This document shows positions 35,921 through 48,200 of a DNA stretch of 64,000 nt, in pieces; within the stretch, counting starts at the first letter, position 1, and each line of letters starts with the position of its first letter. A program made the position numbers and the translations under genes. Below the pieces are notes generated by a model. The model worked only from the letters and a program-made list of their open reading frames with translations, did no database searches and was not told the DNA's origin. This DNA is from Flabesymbios commensalis (Eukaryota; Annelida; Polychaeta; Terebellida; Flabelligeridae), in NCBI GenBank assembly GCA_964017125.1, contig OZ024908.1, positions 78,866,919 through 78,930,918 on the forward strand. The letters are read 5' to 3'.

Positions 35921-36007
35921 GGCACTGCTCTGCAAAGCCAAAAGGCAGTATCTGCTTACTTTACAAGTGGGCAGATACTGCCTTTTGGCTTTGCGAGGCA
36001 GAGCACC
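35921..36007. repeat. Long-stem hairpin / foldback repeat
   Basis: A perfect 24-bp stem (35932-35955 with 35971-35994: GCAAAGCCAAAAGGCAG plus TATCTGC and its complement) has a 15-nt loop, TTACTTTACAAGTGG. Just outside, GGCACTGCTCT and AGGCAGAGCACC extend the pairing imperfectly. It could be a short foldback MITE or a hairpin RNA source; the sequence alone does not decide. Confidence 0.75.
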
Positions 36008-36576
36008 AGTTTCAAATCCTCAATATAATTGATCATCAACTCCTACCGTCTGGCGTTAAAGCCATCCATGAAAAAATATTCCAAACATTCGCTAGATGAT
36101 TAGAAAATTTTAGCTTTGGTAAAAAATTCTAAAAGCAACACAAAAAAATAATGTGTTGGAGAAGTACTAATGGTGCTTTTATCTTGTTAATTAAATGAAT
36201 TTGTTTATATATTTGTCGAACAGGCAGTACAAATGCTGCAGCTTTTTGTTGGACATTTTTATATTTGGAAGTATTTGAACAGATTGAGTCATGGTGCTCA
36301 GAAGTTGAATGTCCTTCGCTTCATTTCAACATATTTCAAAATTAAATTGTATTTTTATTAATTTTTTTGTTCACTTAATTTCCAGGGGCTTGGTCCTGTC
36401 CATGTTACCTGAGTACAAACCTAAGGTATCCATTTTTTTTTAAATAAATCAATTTTAGGATTTGTTTCAAAACAAATATGCATTGGTGCTACTCTTAATA
36501 ATACACAGATATGTGGAAATGTTGTGTTGTCGTAATGCAGCTGCGCAACAGTACTCCTAGCCCACTGTTTTTTTTA

Positions 36577-36635
36577 TTGTTGGGCCATGGCCATAGACGA
36601 TGGCTGGCACAACATTAAAACAACATTGGCCCAAT
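36577..36635. repeat. Palindromic GCTGGC-family repeat
   Basis: TATTGTTGGGCCATGGCC, then GATGGCTGGCACAACATTAA, then AACAACATTGGCCCAA. It resembles the centre of the GTGTTTGCTGGG family. Confidence 0.5.
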
Positions 36636-38400
36636 TTTCTCAAACAGTGAATATAAACATTACCTATCTTTCTATTGTACATAGAAATACAATCTGTGAG
36701 AGAGACTCCAGAATGAGAGAGACTCGAGCATGTCGGCATAGCACTTGTGATATACACACAGCTATATCGTTTCCAGTTATAGCGAGAATGCAGAATTACA
36801 AGGAAATACTCATTAACAGTTGGATTTCTGTGTGATTTCCTGTGTATCTAGATGCCATATTGAAACTCAGGTTGTGGTGTGGGCTGATCAAAACTCTCAC
36901 TTTTGGTATGATGTATATAAAGAGTGGATGCCTCGGTGTGATAGAAACAGAAATAGACTGGCTACAAAAGTGCTACGAAGTATTCTAGTTACATTATTGC
37001 TGTGCCATATACAGCTCATGTGTCAGTAAAGGTCATGATAGTGCCACTATTTTTTTTTATGTATCCGTTACAATTAATCTTATAATATTATAATTAATTA
37101 TATTATTAATTAGTAATTCGCTATTAAAAATTAAGCCATGGAAAAATATTGCGGTCAAATTTTTCAAATGATAGTATTAAAAACCACATGATCTGACCTG
37201 TCCTTGTGTGTTAGTCCTGGAACGTCGAAATATTTTAAATAAAAATGTGATATAAACTAATCTGTAATGGTTTTCTTGTATCTATTGTTTTTCATTGAAA
37301 GGCATTAAACTGTATTTGTTTTCCATCGGAGCCAACACATACATTATTTTGTTATTTTTTCATTGATGTTTGTGACTGTGTTATGAAGCTAGATATATTA
37401 TGTTAATTTATAGTCAATTATTGTGACATTTGTAATTGTTGCTTGTAGAACTTAAAATAATTACATGAAATTCGCAGCCTGAAAATGTGAGAGAGTTGAG
37501 GTAAAGTAAGATGAAAGTCATCACGACATTTGCAGCTTACAAACACTGGAGGATTGAAGGCTGAAACCACTCTTTACGAGGGATAAGTGGTGCATTCTTC
37601 TGGCTCAGCTGATATTATGTTAATGACAAGTGATATTTTGTAATCTACTGGTATTGATGTAAAGCAAATGTTTAGATTTAGCTCAAATTAGACCATCTCA
37701 TGCCTTCTCACGTGACCATTAACACCAACAATTATTCAAAGTACCGATCAGTTGTTGACCAAGCAATGTGTTGTTTGGTTGTTGCTTATTGGAGATGAAA
37801 ACGTCTTTAATTGTTTCTTGTATAATATAACCTTACGCACATTGTATGAAGCTTTGTTTACATCTAATTAATTTTAAATAGAGTTGCATTGATTATTATA
37901 ATAACGGAATAATTAAATACACCCATGTTATGATGAAACAAATATGTTGAATCTACTGAATCAGTAACATTATTTGAGTGCAAGTGTTAATGGAAGGTAG
38001 TGGAATGTCTGCATACAAAACCTATTTATTCTTCAAAATAAAAGATTTATAGAGTTTTTATGTCTTATTTATGATTTATTTTTAGTGAGCACCATTATCT
38101 AGCTTATCCTCAATTGGATAATGGATCGCACTCAAATTTGATGTGGTGATTCTCTGGGTTTTTCTGATGCGCGATATCTTACGAACCGTTGGTTGAATCT
38201 TATTCAAATTTGATGCAGTGGTCCTGTAGGCATTTCTGCTGATCTGATTAATTTTTAAGAATTCGTCTTCCCAGTTGTGACTCGCATCGTCTTTAAATCT
38301 CCGTGGGTTATGATAAATTATAGAAGACTCAAGAGACCAGCATCTTCCCGAAAAGCACATCTAGTGGGTCATTGTCCAGTTTTATACAAATAAGATACCA

Positions 38401-38600
38401 ACCCAGGAAGTTGGGGTGGGGGGGTTGTGGCGTCACCGCGGATGTCCGTTCGTTTGTACGCATTTTCGTTTCCGGAGCAGATCTATAAAACCCATGGCCA
38501 TCGGGGTTTTTTCCTTCATATTGCGCACACACATCTCTTGGAGGGTGTAGATGTGCCTTTTGGGGGTTATGACCTTTGACCTACACCTCTCGCCCAAAAT
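38401..38600 (+). repeat. Solo unit of the TGACCTTTGACCTA repeat superfamily
   Basis: It includes GGTTGTGGCGTCACCGCGG, GTTTCCGGAGCAGATCT, TTCATATTGCGCACACACAT, GGGTGTAGATGTGCC and TTTTGGGGGTTATGACC followed by TTTGACCTAC. This is one unit of the type arrayed at 16.8-18.0 kb. Confidence 0.65.
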
Positions 38601-41540
38601 AGCTTGAATGAACCAGACATTTACGTTGTCTTCCGAGGAGAAAATGTCACAAAAAATTTAGTCTGTAATTATGTGGTTATTTAGAGGTAATTTAGACTTG
38701 GCAACACACAACAATAATCTGGAGGTAACTTGAAAGTAGTTCGGTAGGAAGTAACAAGTATTTATTGCCGTTTCCTGTGAGAGGAACATGGAAGAGCCAG
38801 GGAAATAATAGTGCATGGTGCATGGTTGTGCATGGTTGTAGGCTATTTTAGAGACAATGGCCACCAAAAAATAGACTGAAATTACAAAAAAAATTGCCAA
38901 ATACGAATAGGCCTACAAGAAAATAGAAATCCACCTTTTAATTTACCAGGAATAGGTTCTTTAGAGACCCTTGTACTCGAGTAAATACTTTTGATGAGCA
39001 ATTTTAAAAGTTGGTATACAGTAACATCAAACCAGCAACAAGTGTCACTTGGCTGATTTTGACAATTTAGATTTTGCTGCACCTCTAGCAGAACATAGGT
39101 TTTATGGTAGGCCTATATTCTATTTCTTTGGTTCACCGGCTTTTTTTTAAAAAAACATTATCCCTTTCAAAAAGTGTCCGAAAGACACTTTGAGGACCAT
39201 TTCCTGCAGGTGGTCATAGTGCTCTGGTGGAAATTAGAACATAGCCATTTGAACATTTTACCTGGTACGTATTTATTGCAGTTTAATAATTGGTGTTTAC
39301 AGATGCATAAATTAAAAGCCAATAACATTAGAGGACTGTCTATGATTTGTTGTAAATATGGTCAAAATGTATTAGGCTACCTTCAGTTGTACGCTACAAT
39401 GTTCGTTTTTCAGATAAGTTTGGCCCTACAACCTTAGTTGATCATTATCGGATACCTGTAGGATTATATGTAGGACATATGGTAATGAGGACAGGATAGA
39501 TTATTTCTGATGATTTAAAAGCATTCAAAACCTGGTATATACAACAAGAACATTTTTATACACAAGACCTTCTACACCTAGGATAGCCTAGACCTAACTA
39601 TTTGTCTTTCTGTATGTGTTTAGTGGACATGGCATGCCCTACTGTAATCTGTACGGCATTTTATGCAATACTTTTTTTGACATAGCTTGAAAAGATTGCA
39701 CCATCTATAGTTTGATTTACTATACAATGATCAAAATCTGTATTGCAAAAGAATGTTCCTATTTGGCTGTGTTACTAACGACAATAAAAAGTGTGATAAA
39801 CGTGACAACTAATTGATCAGCATAGGGAATATGAACAGTTTATCTACAGAGTGAATGGATGTGATATATCATATCCCCGACTCCAAAGATAAGGTGATAT
39901 AAATAGCCATTTCCCAACACATAAAAGTTCATAAGCCTCCTCATGCCATGCCCAACACTGGAGACAAATATCATGCAGGCATCTATAGACGTTAGATTTT
40001 GACGTCTAAAGTTGGTCTCAGCGCTGAAACGGTTAACCTTTAAAACATGCTGATATTTCAAAGTATACGAGTAAAACAATAGTTTGATTTAACAATGCCA
40101 ATATATTAATATTCAAAACCGCTCCAGGTAGCTGACCGTCTCGCAATAAGGACAATTTGCATTATACTTTATCAGATACAGGTGATTCCCACATTTAATC
40201 AAAACACACTATTAGCAAAAAGTTTGTGTAGGCCTGCACGCCTAGCATTACAAAACATATATCATGACAATGTAAGTAAACCAATAGAGTATGTTTTTCA
40301 TTAGTATTATTTTATCACTTCCAATCTAATAAATCATTCACGTTTTTGTGAATTTTATTTCTCTATCATATCATGGTGTAGGCTTATCTCTGTTTGGTAA
40401 TCGCTTAAAAAATTGACACTGGAACAAAATGATATATAATAGACAGACTTGGTGTTTATTCGGAATTGGCTGTTTTCACTTGCAGGTCCAGCTCAATATA
40501 TGTCATATGCAGGTATCACTGCACATGTAAATACATTCACATTAATAGTGGGTCTTTAACATTGTGCCCACAAAAAAACAATAGCAAATTCCCGCCATTC
40601 GATTAAGTGAATGGGAGAAAATAACAAGCTTAAACTGGTGTTGATGAAGCTAGGGAGAGTACTTTTATTTTCATGGGGGTGAACAAAATCACATGGGTGA
40701 ATAAATACACAAAAACTGTCACGTTGGTATACAAAATCAGTCAACCCCCTTGAATATGTATGCATGGTCTAAAGACTAAAAAACATCAATGTTTCTCAAA
40801 AAACGTTCTTTTATCCTTTTTTATCCGATTTGGTTGATTTCAACATTAATTATATAAGAGTCCATCCACGATTGTTTGTATAATGTTAGGTGCATTATAC
40901 CTTTCCTAACTATAGTTGGTTCAAATATACTGTTAAGTGATTTGAACCAAAACTAAAGCTTCCTTTTTATGTAAATATGGTGATTTACATGACAGATAAT
41001 ACGAGATATTATATATTTTAAGTTTATTTACCTGATTTTAAAGATGTGAGAGCCGAAATGTTTACATAATGTGGTGTAGAAAATTAGTGAGACAAATAAA
41101 TCACCATTGTGACATGGAAAAGGTCGGCATGCATGCAGACTTTGGTCTGGCATTAGTTTATCTGCCGCTGATGGAAAGAACAGAGCATGAAAATGCAGAG
41201 GAAAGTGGGACTGGTGTTGCTCTGCTATATTATGCAAGCTGGGATGGATTTGCCAAACTGCTAAAGGTTGAAAACAAAATGAACTTTTATTGTAAAAAAG
41301 AATGCTTTCAGGGTCACTAAATTTGTACGCCACAATGACAGTTTGTGTATATTTATATATATTTATATATTTTTTTTTCACCACTTTAAAATAAGGTGAT
41401 TTCCTCAGCCTGATAATATCCTCACCATTACTCAACAACGCACATTTTAGAAACATTTAAATTATGGTGTTGGGTACAGACACAATCATATATATATATT
41501 ATATATCAAGGTACTTTGATGTACATATATATACTATGGT
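38601..41540. other. Intergenic, no gene recognised
   Basis: AT-rich sequence with scattered short open frames (up to 142 codons on the reverse strand at 41028-41456) that show no domain, codon-bias or splice support. No repeat was resolved. Confidence 0.45.
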
Positions 41541-41549
41541 GAAACGTCA

Positions 41550-41740
41550 AGGTTGATTGCTGGTACAATGTCAGCAACATCAGCCCAACATAAATCAACC
41601 ATCGGACAATGAAGGTGAAAACTGTTCACTTGGTAGACGACTGATACATGTTCCCATCCAATACAAGAAGTTGACCCAATGCTGGTTTATTGATGGTTCA
41701 CCATCCTATGACACTGGTCCATTATTATACCAGCATTAGA
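41550..41740. repeat. Palindromic-family repeat pieces
   Basis: GGTTGATTGCTGGTACAATG, then CATCAGCCCAACATAAATCAACC, given as CATCAGCCCAAC and ATAAATCAACC. A second piece is at 41669-41740: TTGACCCAATGCTGGTTTAT and TTATTATACCAGCATTAG. A TTTATT at 41683-41688 (AATAAA on the reverse strand) could be a poly(A) signal for IPO11. Confidence 0.45.
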
Positions 41741-42144
41741 TGAATAGCATCGAGTGATAGAAAATACCCATGGGGGATATGGACTTGTCCACTGAAAGGA
41801 TCAGCTAAAAAATACAGTATCTGGTATATTTCATATTAGAAATATGCATGATCACAAATATGAGCAATTTCTCTCATAATATATTACATGTATTTTCATA
41901 ATTTTTCTATGATTTGTATAAAACCTCATGAAAAGTATGACAGTGAGTTGAGGCTTGAGTTCTTCCAACAACATCATCAAACAAAGTGTGCCATCAGGAC
42001 AGCTGGTGTATCATAATTAAGAGGAATATCTGCATGTATTAGAAGAATCGCTGAAGAAAAGAGTGAATGCTAAAAACAAGTTCTACCCTTTATAACATCC
42101 CAGCAAACACAGACTACTGGTATATAAATATTATATAGCTAAAG

Positions 42145-42214
42145 GGTATATAAATATATCTCCCTTGATGGTCCTAGGACACTGTTGCCATCAAGGGAGA
42201 TATATTTATATACC
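42145..42214 (-). repeat. Perfect 27-bp stem hairpin just downstream of the IPO11 stop
   Basis: The arms 42145-42171 (GGTATATAAATATATCTCCC and TTGATGG) and 42188-42214 are exact complements around a 16-nt loop. It begins 22 bases past the IPO11 stop codon on the transcript strand, so it would lie in the 3' UTR. It may be a small foldback transposon or a structured RNA element; perfect pairing suggests recent origin or selection. Confidence 0.8.
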
Positions 42215-42236
42215 TATATATTCAGATACATGCATT

Positions 42237-45200
42237 TTATTTTAAGAATTCTTGCAGCTGTAATGATATCTCACTGTCCACTAGTTCCATTAATTGATTG
42301 AATGTGTCAGGTCCATATTGTTGTTTGCAAGTGTTCATCACAGTCATCATATAATCCTTCAAACTAACACAGTGCACGGGGTCACGGCCACTGAGCTGTC
42401 AACAAACAACACAATACATTATTACTAAAAAAACAGAGTTTGCAATGACAAAATTCAAACACTTTTCAAGAATTTTCAGGGACTGATTTAACAAAAAAAG
42501 CAACATTAATCCGAGTACAGAATGATTCTATAGTATCACAGGAAAGCCCCCTACAGGCATCTATCTGACACTGTAAAATCCTACAAAGTTAAGAATACAT
42601 ATCATACTGTAGATCTAGTAATTTTCGCGTGTTTAGATTTTCGGGATTTGCGATTTTGGGATTTTTCATAAAGTCTAGAATTTGCGAATAGGTAGCGCTT
42701 ATAATAATAATAGTCGCAAGATTCTTAAATTTTCAAATTTGTCCTCCTTGCGAAAATTAAAACATCGCGAATGTTACCAGATCTACAGTATTTCAATATG
42801 GATTCTTCTTCATCAAAATTTAAGACCTTAAATATTTTTTGTAGAATTCAAGCACTTCAAGGATTTTGAGCACCTATACCATTTCTGCAAATAATATTTT
42901 CATGATGACAGAAATTATTTTTTCAATTTTTAATTACAATCCAGGATCACATGTGATTGTTTAACTAGCCTCTTTTTTCCGTCGATCATGTTCATTGTCG
43001 AGTTCATCTACCGGTGTCTCTTCTGCGATCTCAACCAATGAGCTGGAAAATAAAATATATTAACCCTTACAGCGCCACATTATAAAATGTAAATTTTCAC
43101 TAACCCACAACTTAAAGTGGGTGAAAACTATTGGTACTCAAATTTGTATAATTTGAGACCAAACATTTGCCAATCTTGATGTTTAACACACATTTCGTTG
43201 CCAATAAAAGTGATTTATTGGCTGATGAAACGGAATAATGACCTTAGATGGGAGGGTATCGTTGAACACACGAGACCAAATGTTTCAAGACATTACTAGC
43301 ATGCTAAATACCCTGTTTATGCAACATCATTAAATCTTTCTAATTTGTGGACAACCCCAATGCTTCTTTTAATCTTTCTATAATCAGGAAAAGTAATGTA
43401 GCTACTTTAAAATCTCGAAATATGATTATGTTTTTTTTAAGACAATGAATTAGAAGTCCAAGCACACTAAAAAATTAACATTTTTCCAAGGTGTTTTCCC
43501 CAAACACTTAATATTATCTGAAGGGATAATGAGATATTGCTATGCCCCCCTATCTGTTTCAGAAGCACACACAGGTTTCCAATGAATGTTTACTATTGAT
43601 ATTCCCTGGACCTGTTAATTTGAGCAAATATGTTGAAGAAAAATGATCAATTTAGAATAATAATGGTGAATTCAGTGCCTTCCTATAACTGCATACCATA
43701 GTAAATATAGGCACCCAGCAGGCCATTTCAAATTTGATAAGATTCAAAATTGTTCAGCAGCCACGATTTGCTGAAACCTCGCATTTTGTATTTAAGTAAT
43801 GATCTGGGTGCTAAATACTAGGCCCCTTGATACAGACTACAGGAGCAGACTACTCAAATCTTCCTTACCAATAGCGAGATAATGAATGAGATATATGCAG
43901 CTTTAGTTTTTGAAAACTACACAATACTAATTAAGCTGATCAAGAGTGTTTGATCAATACATGTATGCCATACAAGGGGGACGATGAGTTGACCCGTTGG
44001 CATCACCTTAGCTATGTGTGACACACAGATAGTATTGCTTCAAAGTGATGATGGCAAGGTGACATCCCCTTGAAAATGGGAAGTGTAGTAACTAAAACTT
44101 CATATACTGGGTAGATGAAAACAAAACTTGTCAATTTAAATGATTTTTGCTTTGACCGCTTGTAAGGTAAATCTCCATTATTCTTTGATAAAACATTCAC
44201 AATGCCATACAAATGTCATACTTACTCAATTAATAGGTTACTGCCGAATTCTGTCTTACAAACATCATGCAATGTTTCTACACAAAAGGTAACAATTATT
44301 CCAAAACGTTCCAGTACACCTCTGAAAACAAAATAAAATAAAACTACATATTAAGTCCAGGAGCTCCCGCTCCGAATTATAATTTGATTTAAGCAATTTT
44401 GTGTAGGGTTAATAATGTAGTCCTAGGCTAGGTCAAAAATCAAGACGCAAGACAACTAGGTCTAAGAGGCTCAGCCTAAGAGTAAGATAAGAACTAGACA
44501 GTCTGTCAGAGATTGCAAACCTCCATTGAAATTAATGATCCTAATCAGTATCCCAGTAATGGTCTGCCTATCTGGCACAGTTCACCTGATATCAGGCCAA
44601 TCAAGGTAAATAATGTCTGATTTACGGTCATTTTGAATTTCGATATAGACTAGTTAAAAAACTTCAGGGTGCATCCTCCCCCTCACATTTTATTTTATAG
44701 TAATGGACTAGCATCTAACACAGTTTGCTAAATATTGGGCATGTGAATGTAAATAATGGCCGATAGGGGGCCATTTTGAACTTGATCAAGTCGAAATTTT
44801 TCAAGATGCATCCTCTCCTAAAACGTCATATTTTGTTTTATAGTAATGGTCTAGCCATCTAGCACAGTTTAACAAATATCGGCCATGTGAAAGTGAACAA
44901 TGGGCGATAGACGGCCATTTTGAATTTGATCAACTCGAATTTTTTCACAATGCATCTTCTCCTGAAATCTCACATTTTGTTTTATGGTAATGGTCTAGCC
45001 ATCTAGCACGGTTTACCTGATATCAGGCCTATAGAGGTAAATAATGTTGATTGTCGGCCAATTAAAATTTGATAGAGTTAAAAATTTCCAGGGTGCATCC
45101 TCCCCCCAAAACTCACATTTTACTCACATAATAATGGTCTTGCCATCTAGCACGGTTTATCAAAAATCTGCCATGTGGAAATGATTAATGGCCAAAAACT

Positions 45201-48200
45201 CGGCCATTTTGAATTTGATTGAGTCAAAAAAATTTCAAGATGCATCCTCATCTAAAATCTCACATTTAGTTTTATAGTATGGTCTAGCCATCTAGCACGG
45301 TTTACCAAATTACGGCCATTTGAAAGTTAATAATGGCCGAAAGGCGGCCATTTTGAATTTGGTCAAGTAAAATTTTTTCAAGATGCATCCTCTCCTGAAA
45401 TCTCAAATTTTGTTTTATAGTAATGGTTTAGCTATCTAGCACGGTTTACCCAATATCAGGCCTGTCGAGGTGAATATTGGCCGATAGGCGGCCATTTTGA
45501 ATTTGATCAAGTTTAAATTTTTCAAAATGCATCCTCTCCTAAAAAACCTTACAATTTGTTTTATTGTAATGGTGTAGCTATCTTGAGCGGTTTTCATGAT
45601 ATTCCTCAATATGAGGCCTGTTGGGGTGAATAATGGCCGATAGGCGGCCATTTTAAATTTCATCGACTTGAAATTTTTCAAGATGCATCCTCTCCTGAAA
45701 CCTTACAATTTGTTTTATAGTAATGGTGTAGCTATCTTAAGCGGTTTTCATGATATTCCGCAAAATATTTCAGTCCGATTAACCGATGTTATAAATTAGG
45801 TCAAAGTGCTGGGTCAACTTCAAGGTCAAGGTCCAAAAACCTGAAAAGGCACAACTAGGGACCTTAGAGAACATGTATGTGCAATATGATTGTAATCGGC
45901 CCAGTACTTTTCGAGATCTGCTCCAGGAACGGAGTGTGCGTCAAAACGTCTAAATAGGTCATTGTTCTGAACCAAAAATAGGTCAAAGTTCATATACCCC
46001 AAAAGGCACAGCTAGACCCCCTAGAGGTATTGTGTGTAAAATTTGAAGACAATCGGACAAGTATTTTCAGAGATATGCTCCGGAAACGAAATGTTTACGG
46101 ATGGCCCAACGCCGTAACATCATCGTTTTCTCCTCTGCGACCTTGCGTATTGAATTCAGATTAAAAATATTTTAACCTGTCCATTATCCACCTGGAAGTA
46201 ACCCACATACCAGAAATTTTTATCCTAGCTTATTTTCTTACAAAGTTATAGGCAAAAGAAGAGGTAAAAATAAGAACGGAGGCCGAATCCATAGCTCCCT
46301 CCGTCTCACCTACGGTGACGGCGGGAGTTAACAATAAATAAATACATGATACATGTATCACTCTAGGTACTCTAGGTATATGTATGAGCTGATAAAAAAT
46401 GCCTGGCTGGAACACAGACACTGCAGGAGTAATGCAATATTTACAAACAAGTTTTCTGCAGGTTTTGGAAAGAAAATTAAACTCCTTTTAAAGGTAAAAT
46501 TATTGATGTAAAATAACATAAAATTGCGATAAATCAGCCATTTTGATTTTTTTCAGCCATTCTTGAACTTGTCTGAGAACTGGTTATCAACTATATGCAT
46601 ATCAAATTTGAGAACAATACATGGAAAACTAGCCAAGTAATCGTTCCCACAAATCAATGATGACACTTCACTGAATTATTCCAAATAACCTTCTAGTCTT
46701 ATCAAGTAGTCAACAGCTCATTTTGGAAATGATGCAGAAACCCATTTAACCACCCTGCTATATGCCACAAACAACCCTGAGTTTATTAACTGAGCTGACA
46801 GAGCTCAGGACTCCCACTAAATACAAAACAAGAACACAGTTAACAATACAGAAAACAACAAACAGACAACATAATAAGAATAATATACAGGTATATATCC
46901 AAGCAAACACAAGATTTGGTTCAGCGCATCGTGTTTGCTGGGATGTCTAATTCGAGGAAGTGAAAAGTGACAAAAGAGCAGATGATCCTTGCCATTCACA
47001 CAACACCAGTGACTCTCCTCAGGAGCCCAGTGTTAAGTCACTCGTATTGAGTGATGACTCATTGATAAATATAAAACTTACCTAGAATTGCTTGAGAGTA
47101 ATGACGCTAAAGCCATGGCACATAATTTTCTTCTTTCCACATGTACAAGGTTAGCAGACCTATTGATGACAGTATCAATGTATTGTTCAAGTAGATCTGC
47201 ACTCTGTAATGTAGAATTACCCAGCCTGTTAGAAAGGGGAGCGGGTATATAACCAGGTTTCACATTATAACATTAGGGCAGGTTTAGAGGCCTGAGATTT
47301 ACATCACAAATTATTCATAACTATGGTAACTATTACATTACAGGGTATATCAAAATTGTGTTGCGGTAAGCAATATGACAGTGACAAAAATATACATGTT
47401 TTGTTATTGTCACGTTGCATAGTTCTTTTTAGCTACAACTCACACATTGTAACAAAAAATATGGGGGTAAACAGGAACAACAAAAGCGTGGTAGAAAATT
47501 ACACTATAGTCTGAAAGACTAGTTAATAAAGAGTAGCTAAGTAGTTAATACTGATCTATATGTTTACTTAGGGAATTACGTCAAGGTTACCACGTGTTTG
47601 GATAACAATAACAAAATGTCAGATTTAGCACCAATAGCTTGAACCACTTGGCAAATTCAGGTTCAAATTAATTGCCTATTTTCCACAACAGTTCATGTTC
47701 TGTGTGGTAGTTTTATATTTATCTAAAGTACGTACAGACATAGATGTATCTTGTGAGAGGTGTTGTAAAAATATTTGAATGAAATTAGAGTTCTGAAGTA
47801 TTATTCTTGCGATGAGAGACATCTGGACACATAGCACCATGGGACTTACTTCCTATAAATAATAAATATACAATAATCAGATAATGTAATACAACTTAGT
47901 CCGACAAAACAAAACAACCTAAAGTGGGTGAGGTCAAAGGATTTCTTATTTTTCACTTCATTAGCCCTTTCACCGCAGGTGGCGCTGAAAGGCGACCACC
48001 TGGCAGACCACAGATGCGACATCAGTAATTACTGTTTTTAATTTAAAAAATAATTAATTCAGCGCTCAGGCATTTTCTGACGCTATAATTCAGCGATGAA
48101 AGGGTTAAGCTTATAAAATATAGATAAAAAAATAGATAAAAGATAGATAAAAGTTGAATAGGACATGTAGTAAACTGAAGAAGAGAATCATTTCATGATC

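Larger units (their letters stand above)
34706..38400. other. Intergenic, between the convergent genes
   Basis: No host gene is recognised. Identified repeats are the 35.6-35.7 kb relative of 14.4 kb, the hairpin at 35921-36007 and the palindromic repeat at 36577-36635. The remaining sequence is AT-rich with no coding similarity. Confidence 0.5.

Noticed and set aside
41028-41456. 142-codon reverse-strand open frame as a gene
   Set aside because: No recognisable domain, low-complexity AT-rich composition, and no sign of splicing; chance frame likely.
47204-47225. Longer version of IPO11 exon 47082-47203 using the acceptor at 47225
   Set aside because: That acceptor would need a phase-2 donor upstream, which is absent; the inner acceptor at 47203 is phase 0, fits the GTACGT donor at 47735, and gives exactly the human spacing between QN and ERRKL.
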